A stretch of DNA of 64,000 nucleotides from positions 186,001 through 250,000 of the forward strand of contig NZ_WJPO01000001.1 in assembly GCF_009649175.1 (NCBI RefSeq), given 5' to 3'. Source of the stretch: Rhodovulum strictum. GTDB taxonomy: Bacteria; Pseudomonadota; Alphaproteobacteria; Rhodobacterales; Rhodobacteraceae. The notes under the pieces are model-generated. The model was not told the DNA's origin and made no database searches. It was given only the letters and a program-made list of their open reading frames with translations. Below are positions 43,511-51,672 of the stretch, piece after piece (the first letter of the stretch is position 1; each line of letters opens with the position of its first letter). Both the position numbers and the translations under genes were made by a program.

Positions 43511-43843
43511 ATGGGCTGGAAATGGTACGAGATCACGACCTACAAGGCGTCGGTGGGCGGGCCGGACTATTACGGCATCCTCCAGTTGAACGGACCGGGC
43601 TTCTACGCCGCGCTCGGTTTTCGCAAGAGCGGGCCCTTGCCCAACGCCTCGGCGCCCGCGACGCATGGCCAACGGTTCTACGGTTATCTCGATTTCCAGC
43701 AGATGCCCGTGATGCTGGACATCCTGCGCAACGAGTCACCGCTTCGCTTTGGCTGGAACGAGGCCAATCCCGACGATTTTCACCTGATCACCGGCGACGA
43801 GCCGGTGGGCGAGGGGGACGGCGTTCTGGCAGGCAGCCGGTGA
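43511..43843 (+). CDS. Hypothetical protein, 110 residues
   Basis: Small soluble acidic protein with a strong Shine-Dalgarno (GGGGAGG 5 bases upstream) and GC-rich third positions like its neighbours, so it is probably real. It is aromatic-rich (MGWKWYEITTYKAS, FYGYLDFQQ) with a compact beta-looking middle, and has no signal peptide, membrane helix or known motif. It converges on the flavin reductase gene with a 12-base gap. No family is recognised. Confidence 0.65.
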   Translation: MGWKWYEITTYKASVGGPDYYGILQLNGPGFYAALGFRKSGPLPNASAPATHGQRFYGYLDFQQMPVMLDILRNESPLRFGWNEANPDDFHLITGDEPVGEGDGVLAGSR

Positions 43844-43855
43844 CGACGCGTGCCC

Positions 43856-44353
43856 TTATTCCGCCGGGCTGAAATCACCAAAGGCGCCCCCGGCAAAGAC
43901 CAGCGGCGGGCCTTCGCGGCGGGCGACCTCGTCGACGCGACCGACGACGATGGCGTGATCGCCCGCGTCATGCACCGCGACACGGGTGCACAGGAACCGC
44001 GCGATCCAGCCCTCGTCCAGCAGGGGTGGCCCTGCCTCGGCCCATTCCATCGCCAGCCCCTCGAACGCGGCCCCCGAGCGGGCAAAGCGTTGCGCGATGG
44101 CTTTCTCGCCCGCGCCCAGCACGTGCACGGCAAAGCGCTCGGCCCCGGTCATTGCCGCGAACCGTCCCGAGGCGCAGGCGGGCGACCACAGGATCAGCGG
44201 CGGATCGAGCGAAACCGAGGCAAAGCTGTTCGCCGTCATCCCCACCGGCCCGGCCGCATCGCCGACCGTCACCACGGTCACGCCGGTCGCGAAACAGCCC
44301 AGCGCATCGCGAAACTGCCGCTGGGTCGCGGGGCCGGGGGTGAATCGGTCCAT
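43856..44353 (-). CDS. Flavin reductase-like FMN-binding protein
   Basis: 165 residues. It has the N-terminal RQFRDALGCFATGVTVVT and the FMN-binding GPVGMTANSFASVSLDPPLI, then GRFAAMTGAERFAVHVLGAG and FLCTRVAVHDAGDHAIVVGRV, all typical of the flavin reductase (HpaC/FRE-like) domain. These enzymes supply reduced FMN or FAD to a partner mono-oxygenase, or act directly on small aromatic substrates. No mono-oxygenase is adjacent. The start at 44353 has AGAGGA upstream; longer frames upstream look non-coding. Confidence 0.9.
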   Translation of the reverse strand: MDRFTPGPATQRQFRDALGCFATGVTVVTVGDAAGPVGMTANSFASVSLDPPLILWSPACASGRFAAMTGAERFAVHVLGAGEKAIAQRFARSGAAFEGLAMEWAEAGPPLLDEGWIARFLCTRVAVHDAGDHAIVVGRVDEVARREGPPLVFAGGAFGDFSPAE

Positions 44354-44577
44354 GGGACGGCATCCTCTTGCCATTGATCGGGGCGCGAGCATGCGCCATC
44401 CGCCGCGCGGCGGCAACCGTCCGGGGCAGCCCGTGAAAAAGGGGACGGCACGATGCGCCGCCCCCGACTTTGACCAAGGCACTGATGAAATTCTCGGCTG
44501 CCTTGCGGCGAAAGGATGAAACCGATGTCCCCACCGGCCTTTGGAATGAGTTCAATCATAGACTGGGAAGGTGACGT

Positions 44578-44623
44578 TGCGGCAACCGAAATGAGACGCC
44601 ACGGTAACGACCGTGTTGCCGCA
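44578..44623 (-). terminator. Nested stem-loop after phnM
   Basis: Outer arms TGCGGCAAC / GTTGCCGCA (9 bp, perfect) enclose an inner hairpin CACGGT-AACG-ACCGTG (44600-44615). It begins 3 bases after the phnM stop. It lacks a T-run, so it may be a processing or factor-assisted terminator. Confidence 0.5.
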
Positions 44624-44625
44624 GC

Positions 44626-45807
44626 CTATTCCGCCGCCATGTCAAGCGTGTGAAGCCTGCTTGTCATGCGCCGCGCGGCCTCGCCCGCCAGATAGCTCAG
44701 CCGCCCGCCCGCGATGGTCATCTCGACCGCCCGCGTGCGCGCATCGACCACGCACAGGTCGGCCCGGCGCCCGGTATCGAGCCGCCCGCGATCGGGCAGA
44801 CGCAGGATCGCCGCGGGCCGTTCCGAGATCAGCGCCCAGGCGCGCGGCAGGTCCATCAGGCCGCCATCGACCAGCCGCCAGACCGCATGCGTCAGCGCGG
44901 GATAGTAATAGTCCGACACCAGCGCATCGCAGAGCCCCTGTGCGATCAGGTCCAGCGCCGAGACATTGCCCGCCTGCGATCCGCCCCGCACCACGTTCGG
45001 CGCGCCCAGCAGCACCGGATCGTTCATCGCCCGTGCGGCGGCGGCGGCGCGGCGGGTCAACGGAAACTCGGCGATGCGCGCCCCGATCATCGAGAATCGC
45101 TCGCGCGTTTCACCGTCGGGATCGTCATGGCTGCCGTAAAGAACGCCCAACTCGTCGAAACTGTCGGCCAGCCGGCACAGATGGCGCGGCACTTCGCCGG
45201 CCTGTGCCAGCGCGGCGTCCATCCCTGCCCGGTACGCCTCGGGGCATTGCCCGGCCTGCGCAGCCCAAAGCGCCAGCCGCTCGGGCCGCGTATGCGCCGC
45301 TTCGGCGGCTTCGTCGAGGTGGTTGTTGAACACCACATAGCCGATCCGGTGGCGGCGGATGGCGTCAAGCAGGCGGGGGCCGCTCTCGACCATATGCGTT
45401 TCGCAGCGGATCTGAAGGCGCAGATCGGTCAGCGCCCGCGCGCGATAGGTGTCCAGTGCGGCCATCAGCGCCTCGGCCCGGTCGGGGCCGCGATGCCCGC
45501 CTTCCCATGACCAGCCCTGCGCCAGCCAGGCGGTCGTCACCCCGTTTGCGGCCGCCTCGCGGTCGGTCGCGACCAGCCCGATGCCCGGCGCAAAGGGGGC
45601 CGAGGGCCGGGGGGCGATATGGCGCTCGAAGGCGTCGCCATGCAGATCGACGATCCCGGGCAGGATGATGTAGCCCGACAGGTCCACCTCGGGCAGCGGG
45701 CCTCGCGTGATGCGCCCTTCGGCGATGGAAAGCGACCGGCGCTGCATCTCTCCGTCGCGCAGGATGGTTGCGCCGGTAAACCGCAAGGGGGGCAGAAGGT
45801 GCGACAT
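44626..45807 (-). CDS. phnM: Alpha-D-ribose 1-methylphosphonate 5-triphosphate diphosphatase
   Basis: 393 residues, amidohydrolase fold. The metal motif is VDLHGDAFERH; RRHRIGYVVFNNHLDEAA, YGSHDDPDGETRERF, LGAPNVVRGGSQAGN and LVSDYYYPAL are all PhnM signatures. It removes pyrophosphate in the carbon-phosphorus lyase pathway so that PhnJ can cleave the C-P bond. None of the lyase subunits (phnGHIJKL) are in the window, so it is separated from the core operon. The start at 45807 is chosen because the upstream in-frame extension has no PhnM-like sequence. Downstream of a 52-residue gene on the same strand. Confidence 0.93.
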   Translation of the reverse strand: MSHLLPPLRFTGATILRDGEMQRRSLSIAEGRITRGPLPEVDLSGYIILPGIVDLHGDAFERHIAPRPSAPFAPGIGLVATDREAAANGVTTAWLAQGWSWEGGHRGPDRAEALMAALDTYRARALTDLRLQIRCETHMVESGPRLLDAIRRHRIGYVVFNNHLDEAAEAAHTRPERLALWAAQAGQCPEAYRAGMDAALAQAGEVPRHLCRLADSFDELGVLYGSHDDPDGETRERFSMIGARIAEFPLTRRAAAAARAMNDPVLLGAPNVVRGGSQAGNVSALDLIAQGLCDALVSDYYYPALTHAVWRLVDGGLMDLPRAWALISERPAAILRLPDRGRLDTGRRADLCVVDARTRAVEMTIAGGRLSYLAGEAARRMTSRLHTLDMAAE

Positions 45808-45960
45808 CGTCTGACTCGGAACAGGTTTGACCCCTGTGGATAAGCCGTTTCTGTATCGCGGGTGTGACAACCGGGCGCGCATCGGTGCTGCGGCCATGGT
45901 TTCGTTGCGCGCCGCCGCGTCAGAGCATCCTGTTCCGTGGCTGACGGGAAAAGCGGGGCC

Positions 45961-46119
45961 CTATTCCTCGCCCCGGTCCGCGGCGGTGTCGATGAGCCAG
46001 CCGCCGGGGCCCGCCACGCTGTCGGGAAGTGCAAGGACCATCGCCTCGCGCAGCAGGCTGAGCGTCACGAGGCTGAGCGCGATCTGGTCGAAGGTGATCG
46101 TGGCGAACCAGTCGAGCAT
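45961..46119 (-). CDS. Small hydrophobic protein, 52 residues
   Basis: The frame opens with MLDWFATITFDQIALSLVTL and ends WLIDTAADRGEE before TAG. An ideal Shine-Dalgarno (GGAGG) sits 7 bases before the ATG, and the codon usage fits the genome. One amphipathic or hydrophobic helix is likely (about 10-32). It lies between DUF1045 and phnM on the same strand, so it may belong to the same unit. No family is recognised. Confidence 0.55.
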   Translation of the reverse strand: MLDWFATITFDQIALSLVTLSLLREAMVLALPDSVAGPGGWLIDTAADRGEE

Positions 46120-46353
46120 GGGCAGACCTCCAGCATCCGTGTCGAACCAGAATCGACAGGGAATAAGGCAGCAAGATGGCCAGGCGCTTGCCGGGCGGTG
46201 TGTGTGCCGTCCTAGCCCGACAAAGCCGATGCCCGCCGGGGATTGTTGATCGGGCAGGCCATTTGCGCGTCACGGTTGCCTTGTTGCGCCACGATTCGCC
46301 CTTGGGGTGATGATCCGGCGCAAGCCTGTTCCGGTCAGGCCCGTCCGGGCGCG

Positions 46354-47043
46354 TCAGCCCATCAGGGGGTAGCGATGCAGATTGCGAAAGCGCCCGTCCT
46401 CGGCCTCGCCGAACAGGCACAGGCTTGCGATCTTGAGCGGCCGGTCGATCAGCGGTTGCAGCACCGGGGCCAGCACGGCGCGGGTGCACTCGGCCTCGGC
46501 ATCCCGAAGCGGGCCGGTCAGGGTCAGGTGAAAGCGGAACTCCTCCATCACATGGGGGTAGCCCCAGCGGTCAAGCAGACGACGCTGGCGCGCGCTCAGC
46601 CGGTCGGGGTTGCGGCGGGCGATCTCCTCGGGCGGGGGCGGGGCGCGAAACCCGTCAAGCGACTCGACCACGCTGCCCGCCAGCGCCCCCAGCGCGCGGG
46701 TGTCGCCCCTGGGCGTCAGTGCCAGAAACCCCGACAGCCGCGAGATTTGCAGCCCGTCCAGCAGCACCGGTTTCAACTGGCCCGCAAGCGCCGCGGCCGA
46801 GCGGTGCAGCAGCCCGATATCGCTGCCCGTGATCAGGCGAAAGGGCGGCTTGATCGTGGCGTGAAACCCGTAGCGGCGGGGCGTCTCGGTCAGTTCCGAC
46901 AGCTTGCAGGGCAGCCCCAGCAGCCGGAGCGGCGCCCGCGTCGTTCCCGCCAGCGGATCCCAGCCAAGCCAGGCGGCGCCGAACTCGGCAAGCGGGCCGG
47001 GTTCCGGCGCATAGTAGATCGCGTAGCGCTTGTAGCCTTCCAT
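46354..47043 (-). CDS. DUF1045 phosphonate-associated 2H phosphoesterase-like protein
   Basis: 229 residues. Two H-x-T-x motifs (YGFHATIKPPF and FRFHLTLTGPL) mark the 2H phosphoesterase fold. KRYAIYYAPEPGPLAEFGAA at the start and the C-terminal RFRNLHRYPLMG are typical of the DUF1045 family often found in C-P lyase loci. It may process a cyclic ribose phosphate intermediate (inference). The ATG at 47043 has a moderate purine-rich Shine-Dalgarno. It is the likely first gene of a three-gene unit ending with phnM, though the gaps (234 and 153 bases) allow separate promoters. Confidence 0.85.
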   Translation of the reverse strand: MEGYKRYAIYYAPEPGPLAEFGAAWLGWDPLAGTTRAPLRLLGLPCKLSELTETPRRYGFHATIKPPFRLITGSDIGLLHRSAAALAGQLKPVLLDGLQISRLSGFLALTPRGDTRALGALAGSVVESLDGFRAPPPPEEIARRNPDRLSARQRRLLDRWGYPHVMEEFRFHLTLTGPLRDAEAECTRAVLAPVLQPLIDRPLKIASLCLFGEAEDGRFRNLHRYPLMG

Positions 47044-47338
47044 CCCCGCGTCCCGCTCCGTCGACATCCACACCCCGACCAGTCCTGCCCGAAACCGCCC
47101 CGTCCATCAAGGATCGTGGCATGCCTCGGAAGCTGCGGGCCACGGCCAGCCTTGTCCTGCGGGGCGGGAATCGGCGCGCGCCGATCCTGCGGCAGGATCG
47201 GGCGCATCGGCCGTCCGGGGGGCGGTACAGCATCCCGGGCAGGATTCGGCTGCGATATCCGATGCCTGGGCTTTGACGCGCGCGCCGCCTGCGCTTATCT
47301 TCCGGCCAGCACACGACCCCGCAGACGGAGCCCGCCAC

Positions 47339-47686
47339 ATGCCGTCCCATCCCCCGAAACCGCCCGCCGCCGCGCCCTTTGATGCCGTGCTCAAGGCCCA
47401 GGCCGAGGGGCTTGGCCTGATCGCCTGGGTCGGCGCGACGATGCTGGACCACGCCGCCCGAACCGCGACCGAACTGGCCGCCTTTACCCGCGACGAGGCG
47501 CGGCGCGATGCCCTGACGCTGGGCGCTCTGGCCACCTGTCGCGATCCCGGCCGCGCGGCGGCGCTGCGCGGTGCCTATCTGGGCGACAAGCTTGCCGCCT
47601 GCACCGACGAGGCCGAGAAACTTGCCCGGATGACGGCCGAGGTCTGTGAACTGACGCGGATGCGGATGACCGGCACGCGCGGTTGA
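47339..47686 (+). CDS. Phasin-like small helical protein
   Basis: 115 residues, almost entirely helical, Ala-rich and amphipathic (FDAVLKAQAEGLGLIAWVGA, then RTATELAAFTRDEARRDA). The pattern resembles Phasin_2-type proteins that coat polyhydroxyalkanoate granules, but no PHA genes are adjacent and the match is weak. GGAG is 9 bases before the ATG. It converges on the pilus-associated OmpA gene. Confidence 0.6.
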   Translation: MPSHPPKPPAAAPFDAVLKAQAEGLGLIAWVGATMLDHAARTATELAAFTRDEARRDALTLGALATCRDPGRAAALRGAYLGDKLAACTDEAEKLARMTAEVCELTRMRMTGTRG

Positions 47687-47849
47687 CGGGGGGCAGCCGC
47701 CGGTCCCGGCCCGACCGTCAGAATGGATATTTGTGGCCAGAAGAAGACAGGAGCCCGGTCTGGCCGACAAAGCGATTGACAGGCCGCTGGCCGTTTCGGC
47801 GCGCAGGGCGTCCCGCTTTGTGTCGCGTCGCGCCCCGCACGGCCTGCGG

Positions 47850-48476
47850 CTATTCGATCCTGTGTTCCTCGGCCGCGCTGTCGATATAGATGCCATAGGT
47901 GCGCAGCATGTACTTCCCGTCATGCAGCATGCGCTTGGGTTCGAGGAAACCCCAGACTTCGGTCACGGTGCGGCGGTTGAGCCGCTCGGGCGCGCTGGTC
48001 GCGATCACGGGTTGCGTCCTGCCTTGGGATACCACCGCATCCAGACGCGCGCGCGGGATTCCGCGCGAGACAAGGTAATCCACCGTGGCCCGTGCCCGCC
48101 GCATCCCCAGCGCCTTGTTATAGGCGTCCGAGCCGACCAGATCGGTATGGCCGTAGACGCGGAACCTGACATGGGGATAGCGCGCGATCCAGGCGGCCTG
48201 GCGGTCGAGCGTCGCGCGCGCCGCGCCGTCCAGAACGGCGCTGTCAAAGGCGAAGGTGATCGTGGTGTCGACCTCGTCCGCGAAGCGGCGGTTCAGGTCG
48301 ATTGCCATCGACCGCTCGCCGCTATGGACCATGGTGTTGTTCATGGTCGCGTTGCCGAATTGCCCATCATCGAGGCTGGCGCCCGCCTGATGGTTGAAGT
48401 CGCGATAGCCTTCCGTCGAACAGCCCGACAGCACGAGCGCGGCGCCGATTGTCAGCAGGGCAAGGGGGGCGCGCAT
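47850..48476 (-). CDS. OmpA-family outer-membrane lipoprotein of the Tad pilus locus
   Basis: 208 residues. It has a lipoprotein signal (ALLTIGAALVLSGC, lipobox LSGC with Cys19) and a C-terminal OmpA peptidoglycan-binding domain (~70-185) with ITFAFDSAVLDGAARATLDR, FRVYGHTDLVGSDAYNKALG and a VVSQGRTQP segment. It lies 4 bases after cpaC, where Tad loci of this family carry an OmpA-like gene that anchors the secretin to the cell wall. The last ~45 residues are an extra extension. Confidence 0.9.
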   Translation of the reverse strand: MRAPLALLTIGAALVLSGCSTEGYRDFNHQAGASLDDGQFGNATMNNTMVHSGERSMAIDLNRRFADEVDTTITFAFDSAVLDGAARATLDRQAAWIARYPHVRFRVYGHTDLVGSDAYNKALGMRRARATVDYLVSRGIPRARLDAVVSQGRTQPVIATSAPERLNRRTVTEVWGFLEPKRMLHDGKYMLRTYGIYIDSAAEEHRIE

Positions 48477-48480
48477 GCTC

Positions 48481-49854
48481 TTACTCCATCACATAGCCGT
48501 AGGAGCCGCTGAAATCCTGGCGTGCGACTTCACCCGCCGCGCCGGTCCTGGGCGTTCTGGGCGAGGACAGCCTGCCCGACAGGAACAGGTCGCGTTCGCT
48601 GGGCGGCTGCACCCGGTCGGTGGGCAGGGCCAGCGCCTCGCCGCGGGTGGGATTGACGAGATGGGCGGTGATGATGATCACCAGTTCGCTTTTCTGGCGC
48701 TCGTATTCTGCGCTGCGGAACAGCGCGCCCAGGATCGGCACGTCGCTGATCCAGGGAACCTTGCTCATGTTGCTGGTGAAATCGTCCTGAAGCAGGCCGG
48801 CAACCGCAAAGCTCTCGCCGTCGCGCAGTTCGACGGTGGTGGCGGTCTTGCGTGTCTTGAAGCCCTGCACCCGGTAGGCACCATCCGCGTATTCGACGAC
48901 ATTGTCAGGTCCGCTGACCTCGGCGCTCAGGCTGAGATTGATGTTCTCGCCGACGACGCGGGGCGTGAAATCGAGAGAAATCCCGAAGGGCTTGTACTCG
49001 ATGGTGATCCCGTCATCCTTCTGAACCGGGATCGGATATTCGCCGCCCGCAAGAAAACTTGCGTTCTGGCCGGACAGCGCTGTGAGGTTGGGTTCGGCCA
49101 GCGTCCGGACAAAACCCTTCGATTCCAGCGCCTCAAGCGCAAGGGACAGCCGGAGTGCGCCGACATCGCCGGTAATGGTGAGATCGCCGACGCTGGTGCC
49201 CGTCACTCCGACGCCAAGTCCGCCGGTAATCGAGCCATCGCCGCCATCGAAGCTGCCCGAGACGATGTTCAGCCGCGACCCGATCGCCTTTCCGACGGCG
49301 CGCGACATTTCGGCGAAGCGGACCTTGAGCATGACCTGCTGGCTGCCGGCGACGTTCATCAGGTTCGAGACCCGTTCGGGCGCATAGCGCGAGGCCAGGT
49401 CGATTGCCCGGTCGACCACCTGGGCGGAACTGACCGTGCCCGACAATACCAGCCCGTCATTGGCCGAGCGCACCTCGATCTGTTCGCCCGGCAGAACCTC
49501 GCGCAGGCGTTCCTTGAGTTCGCTCATGTCAGGGGTGACGCGGACCTCGACATTGGTGATGAGCCGTCCGTTCGCGCCCAGAAGCGTCAGCGTCGTGCGG
49601 CCCGGCGATTTGCCAAGCACGTAGATCGTGCGGTCCGACAGGGTCGAGATGTCGGCGATCTGCGGGTTCGAGATCGACAGTTCCGAGAATATCTCGTCGC
49701 TCTCGACCACGACGGCGCGGTTCATCGGAACGGTCAACTGACCCGTCGCCTGGCCGCCAAGCGTGCGCAGCGTCTGGGCCTGAACCTCTGCAAAGGGACC
49801 TGTCGCGGCCGCCAGGGCCACCAGACCCGCCGCCAGAAAAGTCCTGGAAATCAT
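48481..49854 (-). CDS. cpaC: Tad pilus outer-membrane secretin CpaC/RcpA
   Basis: 457 residues. It has a signal peptide (about 1-26) and an N-terminal pilus-assembly domain (GQLTVPMNRAVVVESDEIFS, then ISNPQIADISTLSDRTIYVL). A BON-type domain (~105-160) and the secretin core (~175-410) follow, with SLALEALESKGFVRTLAEPN and VPWISDVPILGALFRS. It forms the outer-membrane channel for the Flp pilus. Its C-terminal ~45 residues are polar and specific to this locus. It is 207 bases after cpaB. Confidence 0.95.
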   Translation of the reverse strand: MISRTFLAAGLVALAAATGPFAEVQAQTLRTLGGQATGQLTVPMNRAVVVESDEIFSELSISNPQIADISTLSDRTIYVLGKSPGRTTLTLLGANGRLITNVEVRVTPDMSELKERLREVLPGEQIEVRSANDGLVLSGTVSSAQVVDRAIDLASRYAPERVSNLMNVAGSQQVMLKVRFAEMSRAVGKAIGSRLNIVSGSFDGGDGSITGGLGVGVTGTSVGDLTITGDVGALRLSLALEALESKGFVRTLAEPNLTALSGQNASFLAGGEYPIPVQKDDGITIEYKPFGISLDFTPRVVGENINLSLSAEVSGPDNVVEYADGAYRVQGFKTRKTATTVELRDGESFAVAGLLQDDFTSNMSKVPWISDVPILGALFRSAEYERQKSELVIIITAHLVNPTRGEALALPTDRVQPPSERDLFLSGRLSSPRTPRTGAAGEVARQDFSGSYGYVME

Positions 49855-50061
49855 GCGATCCTGCCTTTCCGATCACGCCTCGGGACGGGTCTTTACGCCC
49901 TGTTCGCTCGCAGGATGCGCCACGCACGGATTTAAATCAATATTCAACAGATTGCGGAATTTGCTTTATGTGGATATCCCGCAACAGCCGCCAGATCGGA
50001 ACACACGGCGCGCCGGTTCCGCAACATGCAGGCCGGCGCGCAATATCTTGTGGGTGGGGTG

Positions 50062-50898
50062 TCAGTTGGTGCAGGGGATGGGAATCTCGACCACTTCGGC
50101 GCCACGCCGCGTCCGGATCGTGCAGACCGGCGCCTTTTCCTCGACCACGACCGGCTCTTCCTCGATCCCGAGCAGAAGCTTCTGATCGACCTCGATCACC
50201 TCGGCCACGACGTCGTCGCCCGTGCCGACCAGCGACAGCGACAGCCGGCCGGTCGATTGTGCCTGCGCCAGCGCGGCAACCTGCTGGGGCGTGGCCTCGA
50301 CGGTGACGGTGCGCGCGATGACCGGGCGGGTGGAATCCTCGTCGGCGATCTGGTCGATGGCGATCAGTTGGATGCCGGGCTGGATCAGCCGCGTCACCTG
50401 CTTGTTCCCGGCCTGGCCGGTCCAGTAGACATCGGCCTGATCGCCCGGCCGCAGGAAACCGGAGACGCCCGAGGCCACGTCGACGCGAATCGCGAAGGCC
50501 CGCTTGCCGCGCCCCAGGCGCGAGGTCAGCCCGGCATCGGTGCCGGGTTCGGTGACCTTGACCGCAAGCAGCGGCTCGCCCGCCTCGATCGCGCGCAGTA
50601 CGGTGCGGAACTTGGGCTTGTCGTCCGGGAACACCTCTGCGCCCGACTGGAAGACGCCTTCGGGCAGCGAGGCTTTCGGCCATTCCACAAGGCGCAGGTT
50701 GTCCACCGTCACCTGCTGGCCGTAGCGCAGTGCCTCACTGGCGACCACGACGGGCACCAGTTCCACGCGGCTCGTACTGGCCGCGCGTGCCTCGGCCAGC
50801 TGACGCTCGTAGGAGGTGATGTAGCCCTGGGCCATGTAGACGGCAAAGCCGGCCAGCCCCAGACCCACCAGGAGCACCAGTCCGAAGATCAATCGCAT
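50062..50898 (-). CDS. cpaB: Tad pilus assembly protein CpaB/RcpC
   Basis: 278 residues. One N-terminal membrane anchor (about 4-24), then a SAF domain (VPVVVASEALRYGQQVTVDN, with the LPEGVFQS region) and a second half typical of RcpC/CpaB (FLRPGDQADVYWTG, TRLIQPGIQLIAIDQ). It works in the periplasm at the base of the Flp pilus. Two late cysteines (APVCTIRTRR and IPIPCTN) may form a disulfide. GAAAGGATTCGCC is just upstream of the ATG. Confidence 0.93.
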   Translation of the reverse strand: MRLIFGLVLLVGLGLAGFAVYMAQGYITSYERQLAEARAASTSRVELVPVVVASEALRYGQQVTVDNLRLVEWPKASLPEGVFQSGAEVFPDDKPKFRTVLRAIEAGEPLLAVKVTEPGTDAGLTSRLGRGKRAFAIRVDVASGVSGFLRPGDQADVYWTGQAGNKQVTRLIQPGIQLIAIDQIADEDSTRPVIARTVTVEATPQQVAALAQAQSTGRLSLSLVGTGDDVVAEVIEVDQKLLLGIEEEPVVVEEKAPVCTIRTRRGAEVVEIPIPCTN

Positions 50899-51048
50899 GG
50901 CGAATCCTTTCTGCCTTCACGCCGTGGCCGCGATGGCCGGGCCTTTCCAAACCTTTGGTCCAGCCTGGGGGACAATTGCGGCGAAATCGGGGTCTTTGCC
51001 GGGCCGGGATGCGGAAATCGAAACAATCCCGGGTGACGGGGTCGCCGC

Positions 51049-51084
51049 AAAAGGCAAGGCCGCATCCGGGGATGCGGCCTTGCC
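51049..51084 (-). terminator. Rho-independent terminator after flp
   Basis: A perfect 14-bp stem (GGCAAGGCCGCATC / GATGCGGCCTTGCC) with a 4-base loop is followed, on the minus strand, by TTTTGCGG. It lies 27 bases after the flp stop and before cpaB, so pilin mRNA should mostly end here and be much more abundant than cpaB-cpaC mRNA. Confidence 0.92.
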
Positions 51085-51110
51085 AGCCGTCACGTTCGGA
51101 ACGCTGCGGA

Positions 51111-51314
51111 TCAGTTCAGCTTGCCGAGCGTGCCCACCTCGGCCGAGGTCAGGGCGGATTCGATTTTGCCGGCCACATCTTCGACACCGGTCCGCACCGA
51201 GGCGAGAACCGCGATGCCCAGGCCCACGATCGCGGCGGTCAGAACGACCCAGTCCACGGTCACGGCGCCCGACTCGTCCTTGTGGAAACGCTTGATCAGA
51301 TCGAACAGTTTCAT
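51111..51314 (-). CDS. flp: Flp-family type IVb pilin
   Basis: 67 residues. A short basic leader (MKLFDLIKRFHKDESG) is cut after the glycine by a prepilin peptidase; the mature N-terminus is AVTVDWVVLTAAIVGLGI. The usual Glu5-Tyr6 of Flp pilins is Asp-Trp here, a conservative change common in this bacterial family. The pilin is ~51 residues after processing. GGAG is 9 bases before the ATG. It is followed by its own terminator. Confidence 0.95.
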   Translation of the reverse strand: MKLFDLIKRFHKDESGAVTVDWVVLTAAIVGLGIAVLASVRTGVEDVAGKIESALTSAEVGTLGKLN

Positions 51315-51672
51315 TTGGTCTCTCCGTTAGGATGTTCGCTACTTCAACCTGCCTTGTCGGAGATTGCGGGGCCCGCAACTGTTCTGGCCCGTCACCACCT
51401 CGGCATGGGCGCATAAGGCCATTCGAATCGGGCAAGAGTTGGGCTGAGGCTTGTCAATTTCCGCCCTGTGGAAAAGTCCCCGGGATTTGCTTACAAATGC
51501 ATGAAAAGAAAAGATAAGGAGGCGAGGAATTTAGACAAATGCGATCCATTCCTCACAAGCGGGGCGCGAGGTCCTGGCCTTTCCTGGCGCCGATCCGTCG
51601 TTGGATATGGCAATTGACCCCGGATTCTGCAAAATTCCGTCAAGACGTACGGATCGAGCAGGGAAGAAGGTC
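51315..51672. promoter_or_regulatory. Divergent region between flp and the lytic transglycosylase
   Basis: 358 bases. It holds the flp promoter on the minus side and the transglycosylase promoter on the plus side. A/T-rich stretches lie at about 51488-51540 (TGCATGAAAAGAAAAGATAA and following). A 49-codon frame at 51539-51688 starts 9 bases after an AAGGAGG-GCGAGG stretch but runs into the next gene in another frame, so I do not call it. Confidence 0.4.
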
